Assembly (NCBI GenBank): GCA_964466745.1
Contig: CAYXOX010000127.1
Span: forward strand, 1-9,053
Origin: CAYXOX01 sp964466745
GTDB lineage: Bacteria > Pseudomonadota > Alphaproteobacteria > Rhodobacterales > Rhodobacteraceae
DNA length: 9,053 nt
Direction of reading: 5' to 3'
Part shown: one piece after another, positions 6,059 through 9,053 of the stretch
Layout: each line of letters opens with the position of its first letter
How positions within the stretch are numbered: the stretch's first letter is position 1
Notes under the pieces: generated by a model
The model's database searches: none
What the model was told of the DNA's origin: nothing
What the model saw: the letters and a program-made list of their open reading frames with translations, nothing else
Position numbers and translations under genes: made by a program

Positions 6059-6922
6059 TCAGCGCGGCGCAACCCTGCGCCGCGCCGTGACGGGCCCGCC
6101 GCCGGCGGCCGCGATCCGCGCCTCCGCCTCGGCAAGAGGCTCGTAGGCCGCCGCCATGTGGTAGGCGTTGGCGTGGAGCAGCGTTTCGCCGTCCACCATG
6201 ATGCCCACGTGGCCGGCCCAGAACACCGCGTCGCCCCGCGCCAGCGGCGCGTCTTCGGCGATCGGAACGCCAAGCTCGGCGGCCTGCATGTCGCTGTCTG
6301 CCGGGCAGGGGTGACCCGCGGCACGGAATGCAGCCTGCACGAGGCCAGAGCAATCCACCCCCCACGGCGTATTGCCGCCCCAGAGATAGGGCGCGCCGAA
6401 GAAGAGCTGTGCGGCCGTCGCGACATCTCCCATGGGGCGGTTCAGCGGCCGCAGGTGGGGCTTGGGAACGAACCAGCCCTCCGCCGTCTCGAAGAAGGCG
6501 CCGCTGGCCGAAACCACCCGCACCGCTGCGCCGAACGGCAGCGCGCAGCACTCCAGGCGCTTGAAATCCGGCGCCGGCAACGCGAGCGTCGAGGGCACGG
6601 CAACGCGATGCGTGGGCTCTGGCATCGCCCCCAGCGTTCCGGACGCGACATAGCCCACGTAGCCGTCGGCGGCAGCCTGCACGAAAGCCCAGCCGCCGCG
6701 CTCCTCGAGCACGCGAACCTCGGCCCCGTAGACCAGTTGCCTGTCTCGCGCGCGCGCGGCGGGGTCGGGGTCGGGGTCGGGCAGAAGATCGACAACGGGA
6801 CGCGCGATGCGCGCGGGATGCCCGGCCACGTAACACTCGGCATCCACCGAGCCGGCCAGTTCCAGCGCGGCGACGCGCCCGTTGGCCGGGGTGCGCCGCC
6901 GGTCGCGGTCTGCTGGGCTCAC
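6059..6922 (-). CDS. NlpC/P60-family cell-wall peptidase with SH3-like N-terminal region
   Basis: A 287-residue C40-type cysteine peptidase, expected to cut D-gamma-glutamyl-diaminopimelate bonds in peptidoglycan peptides. The C-terminal domain has the catalytic motif YLWGGNTPWGVDCSGL, with C191, then H238 in GHVGIM and H250 in LLHANAYH as the other active-site residues. Residues about 60-155 contain two bacterial SH3-like stretches (LVYGAEVRVLEERGGWAFV; ALPFGAAVRVVSASGAFFE) used for substrate placement. No signal peptide is visible, so it may act on imported muropeptides or be exported another way. The start is a GTG whose bases overlap the TGA of the aminopeptidase gene (GTGA), a translational-coupling arrangement. 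An acidic DPDPDP run at 49-54 comes from a GGGGTC triplication (+ strand sense). Pairing with an M17 peptidase suggests a shared role in muropeptide breakdown (inference). Confidence 0.9.
   Translation of the reverse strand: MSPADRDRRRTPANGRVAALELAGSVDAECYVAGHPARIARPVVDLLPDPDPDPAARARDRQLVYGAEVRVLEERGGWAFVQAAADGYVGYVASGTLGAMPEPTHRVAVPSTLALPAPDFKRLECCALPFGAAVRVVSASGAFFETAEGWFVPKPHLRPLNRPMGDVATAAQLFFGAPYLWGGNTPWGVDCSGLVQAAFRAAGHPCPADSDMQAAELGVPIAEDAPLARGDAVFWAGHVGIMVDGETLLHANAYHMAAAYEPLAEAEARIAAAGGGPVTARRRVAPR
6761..6781. repeat. Tandem GGGGTC hexamer, three copies plus GGG
   Basis: Three exact head-to-tail copies lie inside the NlpC/P60 gene and encode the dipeptide DP three times in the linker before the first SH3-like stretch. 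A CG-alternating run (about 6747-6758) lies directly beside it. Changes in copy number would stay in frame. Confidence 0.7.
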
Positions 6923-8304
6923 AGCCCGAGCACCTCGGGCAGCGCCTCCAGAAGCGCCCGCGCGCCCTGCCCGGCGCCGCCTTTCGGCCGTCCGGGTGCG
7001 GGCGAGGGCTGCCAGCCGTAGACATCGAAATGCGCGTAGCGCGGGCTTTCCGAAACGAACCGCCGCAGGAAGAGCGCCGCCGTGATCGCCCCGGCCATCC
7101 CGCCCTTGGGCGCGTTGTCGAGATCCGCGACCTGCGGCTCGATCATCGGCTCGTACCCCGGGTGGAACGGCAGCCGCCAGACAGGATCACGCACCCTCTC
7201 CCCGGCGGAGGCGAGGGCTGCGGCGAGGGGCGCGTCATCGGTGAAGAAGGGCGCGATATCGGGGCCTACTGCCACACGGGCGGCGCCGGTCAGCGTCGCC
7301 ATGGAAACGGTGAGGTCCGCCGGCGCTTCGTCGGCGAGCGCCAGCGCATCGGCCAGAACGAGCCGCCCTTCCGCATCGGTATTGTTGATCTCGACGGTCA
7401 GACCCTTGCGGGACGTCAGAATGTCGCCCGGCCGCATCGCCGCGCCCGACACGGCGTTCTCGACAGCCGGAATCAGCACCCGCAGCCGCACGGGCAGGGC
7501 GAGACGCATGATGGTGGCGGCGAGGCCCAGAACGGTGGCCGCGCCGCCCATGTCCTTTTTCATCAGGCCCATGGAAGCGCCGGGCTTGAGGTTTAGCCCG
7601 CCGGTATCGAAGCACACGCCCTTGCCGACGAGCGTCAGCGCGGGGCCCTCCGAGCCCCAGCGCATGTCGATGAGCCGAGGCGCCCGCGGGCTGGCGCGGC
7701 CCACGGCGTGGATCATGGGCAGGTTGGCGTCGAGCAATGCCTCGCCCGTCGTCACCGAGATCGCGGCACCTGTTTCCTCCGCGAGGTCCCGCGCGGCTGC
7801 CTCCAGTTCGGCAGGCCCCATGTCGGAGGCGGGGGTGTTGATCAGGTCGCGGGTCAGCCACTCGCCCGCCGCGATCGTCTCCAGCCGCTCCGGGTCCACG
7901 CCTGCGGGCGCCACCAGCCGCGCGGCCGCCGGCGGCCCCTCGCGGTACCGCGTGAAACGGTAGCAGGCGAGCAGGTATCCGAGCCCGGCCTCGGCCGCGT
8001 CTTCCGCCGCGAGGCCGTCTTCAAGGCTCCACACCCCCTCGGGCAAGGTGGCCACCGCCGCGCCCACATCGAAGCGCGAGCGCGCGCGCTGGGCCTCGCT
8101 CCCGCGGCCAATCAGGGCTCCCGCCGGGCGCCCCTCGGCATCTGGCAGCAGCAGCGTTGCCCCCGGCGCCGCCGCGAAGCCCGCGTGCCGCACCCAGCCC
8201 GCCGTCGGCCCGGGCCGGGTATCCAGCCAGGCGTCGAGCGTATCGGGAGAAACGACGTGAAGCGGAAGCGCCTCGGGCGACGGGGGCGCGAAACGGGGAG
8301 CCAT
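6919..8304 (-). CDS. Leucyl aminopeptidase family protein (peptidase M17)
   Basis: A 461-residue metallo-aminopeptidase that removes N-terminal residues from peptides in the cytoplasm, normally as a hexamer with two metal ions. The M17 catalytic core is complete: K228 and D233 in GKGVCFDTGG, K240, D251 in KKDMGG, and the exact family signature NTDAEGRL (308-315) with D310, E312 and R314. The N-terminal half (about 1-140) is divergent, as is usual. A longer reading from 8394 would add 30 residues with no support. The ATG at 8304 is preceded by AGGA seven bases upstream and gives a normal family length, so I chose it. It is translationally coupled to the NlpC/P60 gene through a 4-base overlap. 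No key residue is missing. Confidence 0.93.
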   Translation of the reverse strand: MAPRFAPPSPEALPLHVVSPDTLDAWLDTRPGPTAGWVRHAGFAAAPGATLLLPDAEGRPAGALIGRGSEAQRARSRFDVGAAVATLPEGVWSLEDGLAAEDAAEAGLGYLLACYRFTRYREGPPAAARLVAPAGVDPERLETIAAGEWLTRDLINTPASDMGPAELEAAARDLAEETGAAISVTTGEALLDANLPMIHAVGRASPRAPRLIDMRWGSEGPALTLVGKGVCFDTGGLNLKPGASMGLMKKDMGGAATVLGLAATIMRLALPVRLRVLIPAVENAVSGAAMRPGDILTSRKGLTVEINNTDAEGRLVLADALALADEAPADLTVSMATLTGAARVAVGPDIAPFFTDDAPLAAALASAGERVRDPVWRLPFHPGYEPMIEPQVADLDNAPKGGMAGAITAALFLRRFVSESPRYAHFDVYGWQPSPAPGRPKGGAGQGARALLEALPEVLGL

Positions 8305-8327
8305 GGGCGATCCTGCCTTGCTGTCAG

Positions 8328-8347
8328 CGCCGGCGATCGCGCCGGCG
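8328..8347. repeat. Inverted repeat of CGCCGGCG in the gap before the aminopeptidase gene
   Basis: Two copies of the self-complementary octamer CGCCGGCG (8328-8335 and 8340-8347) lie four bases apart and can form an 8-bp stem. The site is in the 100-bp gap between the Hpt-like gene and the aminopeptidase start, just upstream of the latter's Shine-Dalgarno on the - strand. It may end the upstream transcript or form a leader hairpin. No T-tract is present. Confidence 0.35.
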
Positions 8348-8404
8348 GGACGCAGGGTAACGCGGCGCCCGCCGCCCGCAAGGGCCGCTGGCACCAGTGC
8401 CCGG

Positions 8405-8785
8405 TCAGACAGTCATGCCCTGAAGATCCCAGACCGCCGAAAGCGAGCGATCGCCGAGCCGCTGGAGCCGCATCAGCGTGGCCGCAAGTGCCGGGCCGTC
8501 GCCCACCGCTGCGCATCCTGCAACGTCGAGTGCCACGCGGGCGAGGCTCTCGAGGCCCACCTGGTCGGCGATCCCGCCGAGCGCCCGGGCGTCCTTCGTG
8601 ATGCGCTGGAGGTCGCCCTCGGCATAGGCACGCTCGGTGCGCGCCAGCCGCACGGCCAGCGCCTCCATGGCGCGGCCGATCACCCTGTCGGCCTGCACGG
8701 CGCCCAAATCCTCCTCAAGCGTGCGCAGGCGCGCGGTGTTCACGCACAGCGACTCGTCCGGTGCAAGAATCGTTACCTGTTCCAC
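8405..8785 (-). CDS. Small all-helical protein, Hpt-like fold without the phospho-accepting histidine
   Basis: A 126-residue protein I cannot assign to a named function. After a short N-terminal segment it appears wholly alpha-helical. Residues about 38-112 follow the spacing of a histidine-phosphotransfer (Hpt) domain: a helix ending AYAEGDLQRITKDA, the turn ARALGGIADQVGLESLARVAL where active Hpt domains read AHxLKGxAxxxG, then a GDGPAL turn and a final helix. The phospho-accepting histidine position holds R67, and the following Lys-Gly reads Gly-Gly. If the resemblance is real, it would be a pseudo-Hpt that binds a receiver domain without passing phosphate. Cysteines are C14 and C91. The GTG start at 8785 is supported by AAGGGG about 8 bases upstream. 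It lies between asd and the aminopeptidase gene. Confidence 0.7.
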   Translation of the reverse strand: MEQVTILAPDESLCVNTARLRTLEEDLGAVQADRVIGRAMEALAVRLARTERAYAEGDLQRITKDARALGGIADQVGLESLARVALDVAGCAAVGDGPALAATLMRLQRLGDRSLSAVWDLQGMTV

Positions 8786-8802
8786 CGTTTCACCCCTTCA
8801 CA

Positions 8803-8822
8803 GCGCCCCCACGCCAGGGCGC
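8803..8822 (-). other. Leader hairpin before the Hpt-like gene
   Basis: GCGCCC at 8803-8808 pairs with GGGCGC at 8817-8822 around an 8-base loop. On the - strand it lies just upstream of the Shine-Dalgarno of the small helical protein. The rest of the 156-bp gap up to the asd stop holds a perfect 12-bp palindrome (8907-8918), which could belong to an asd terminator, and no promoter I can defend. Confidence 0.3.
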
Positions 8823-8941
8823 ACCTTACTCCGGGGATGCGCGCAAAACCTTTCCCGCGGCCGGCTGCGGCGCGTGTTTCTGACTGCGATTTGTCGCCAA
8901 TTGACGGCAGCGCGCTGCGCCGGGGAGCGGCCGCACCTCTC

Positions 8942-9053
8942 TCAGGCGCGTTGCAGCACCCGGTTGCCCAAGGTCTCGGCGATCTGCACGGCGTTGAGCG
9001 CCGCGCCCTTGCGCAGGTTGTCGGACACGCACCACAGGTTGAGACCGTTCTCG
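8942..9053 (-). CDS. asd: Aspartate-semialdehyde dehydrogenase, 3' end only
   Basis: The last 36 codons and the stop (8942-8944) of a gene that continues beyond the window. The reading is ENGLNLWCVSDNLRKGAALN followed by AVQIAETLGNRVLQRA. The SDNLRKGAALNxVQIAE stretch is the well-conserved C-terminal motif of Asd, the NADPH-dependent enzyme that reduces aspartyl phosphate to aspartate semialdehyde on the way to lysine, diaminopimelate, threonine and methionine. The catalytic cysteine and nucleotide-binding region lie outside the window. The end is intact. It is transcribed in the same direction as the genes that follow but is separated from the next one by 156 bp. Confidence 0.88.
   Translation of the reverse strand, partial: ENGLNLWCVSDNLRKGAALNAVQIAETLGNRVLQRA

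Noticed and set aside
5823..7025. 400-codon open frame on the - strand over the NlpC/P60 gene
   Set aside because: It has Arg/Ala-rich composition and runs in another frame across the NlpC/P60 gene and into the convergent SulP gene.
8305..8394. Longer N-terminus for the M17 peptidase starting at 8394
   Set aside because: The extension runs through the inverted repeat, shows no family similarity, and the Shine-Dalgarno matches the start at 8304.

Overview
The window is high-GC, gene-dense bacterial DNA of alphaproteobacterial, most likely Rhodobacteraceae-type, character. This is an inference from GC content, start-codon use and gene content. It holds nine readable genes plus two partial ones at the edges. 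No tRNA, rRNA, CRISPR array, transposase or attachment site was recognised.

Left half (1-6016, all + strand): the 3' end of a 1-Cys peroxiredoxin gene is followed by a set of genes that together look like a reactive-sulfur (sulfide/persulfide) handling locus. These are a Crp/Fnr-fold regulator with a CX5C thiol pair in the place of the cyclic-nucleotide pocket (472-1149), a 67-residue YgaP-like (DUF2892) membrane protein (1238-1441), and a metallo-beta-lactamase-fold persulfide dioxygenase of the ETHE1/Blh type (1539-2426). Next come a fusion of a DUF442 rhodanese/phosphatase-like domain to a type II sulfide:quinone oxidoreductase (2483-4000) and a SulP anion transporter with a C-terminal STAS domain (4259-6016). 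A plausible chain is: sulfide is oxidised to persulfide by the SQR part, the sulfur is passed on by the DUF442 part, the dioxygenase makes sulfite, and SulP moves sulfite or sulfate. The chain is inferred from families and gene order.

The most notable defect is in the SQR gene. The frame closes at 4000, but the usual SQR C-terminus (about 60 residues, containing the membrane-associating helices) continues in the -1 frame to 4158. This points to a small deletion near 3971-3976. Both redox cysteines lie upstream of the break.

Right half (6059-9053, all - strand, convergent with the left half): an NlpC/P60 peptidase and an M17 leucyl aminopeptidase overlap by four bases as a coupled pair. Upstream of them lie a small all-helical protein that resembles a histidine-phosphotransfer (Hpt) domain without its histidine, and the 3' end of asd (aspartate-semialdehyde dehydrogenase). 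These look like ordinary chromosomal genes.

Other signals are a perfect 13-bp palindrome upstream of the DUF2892 gene (candidate operator) and several strong GC hairpins in the intergenic gaps.
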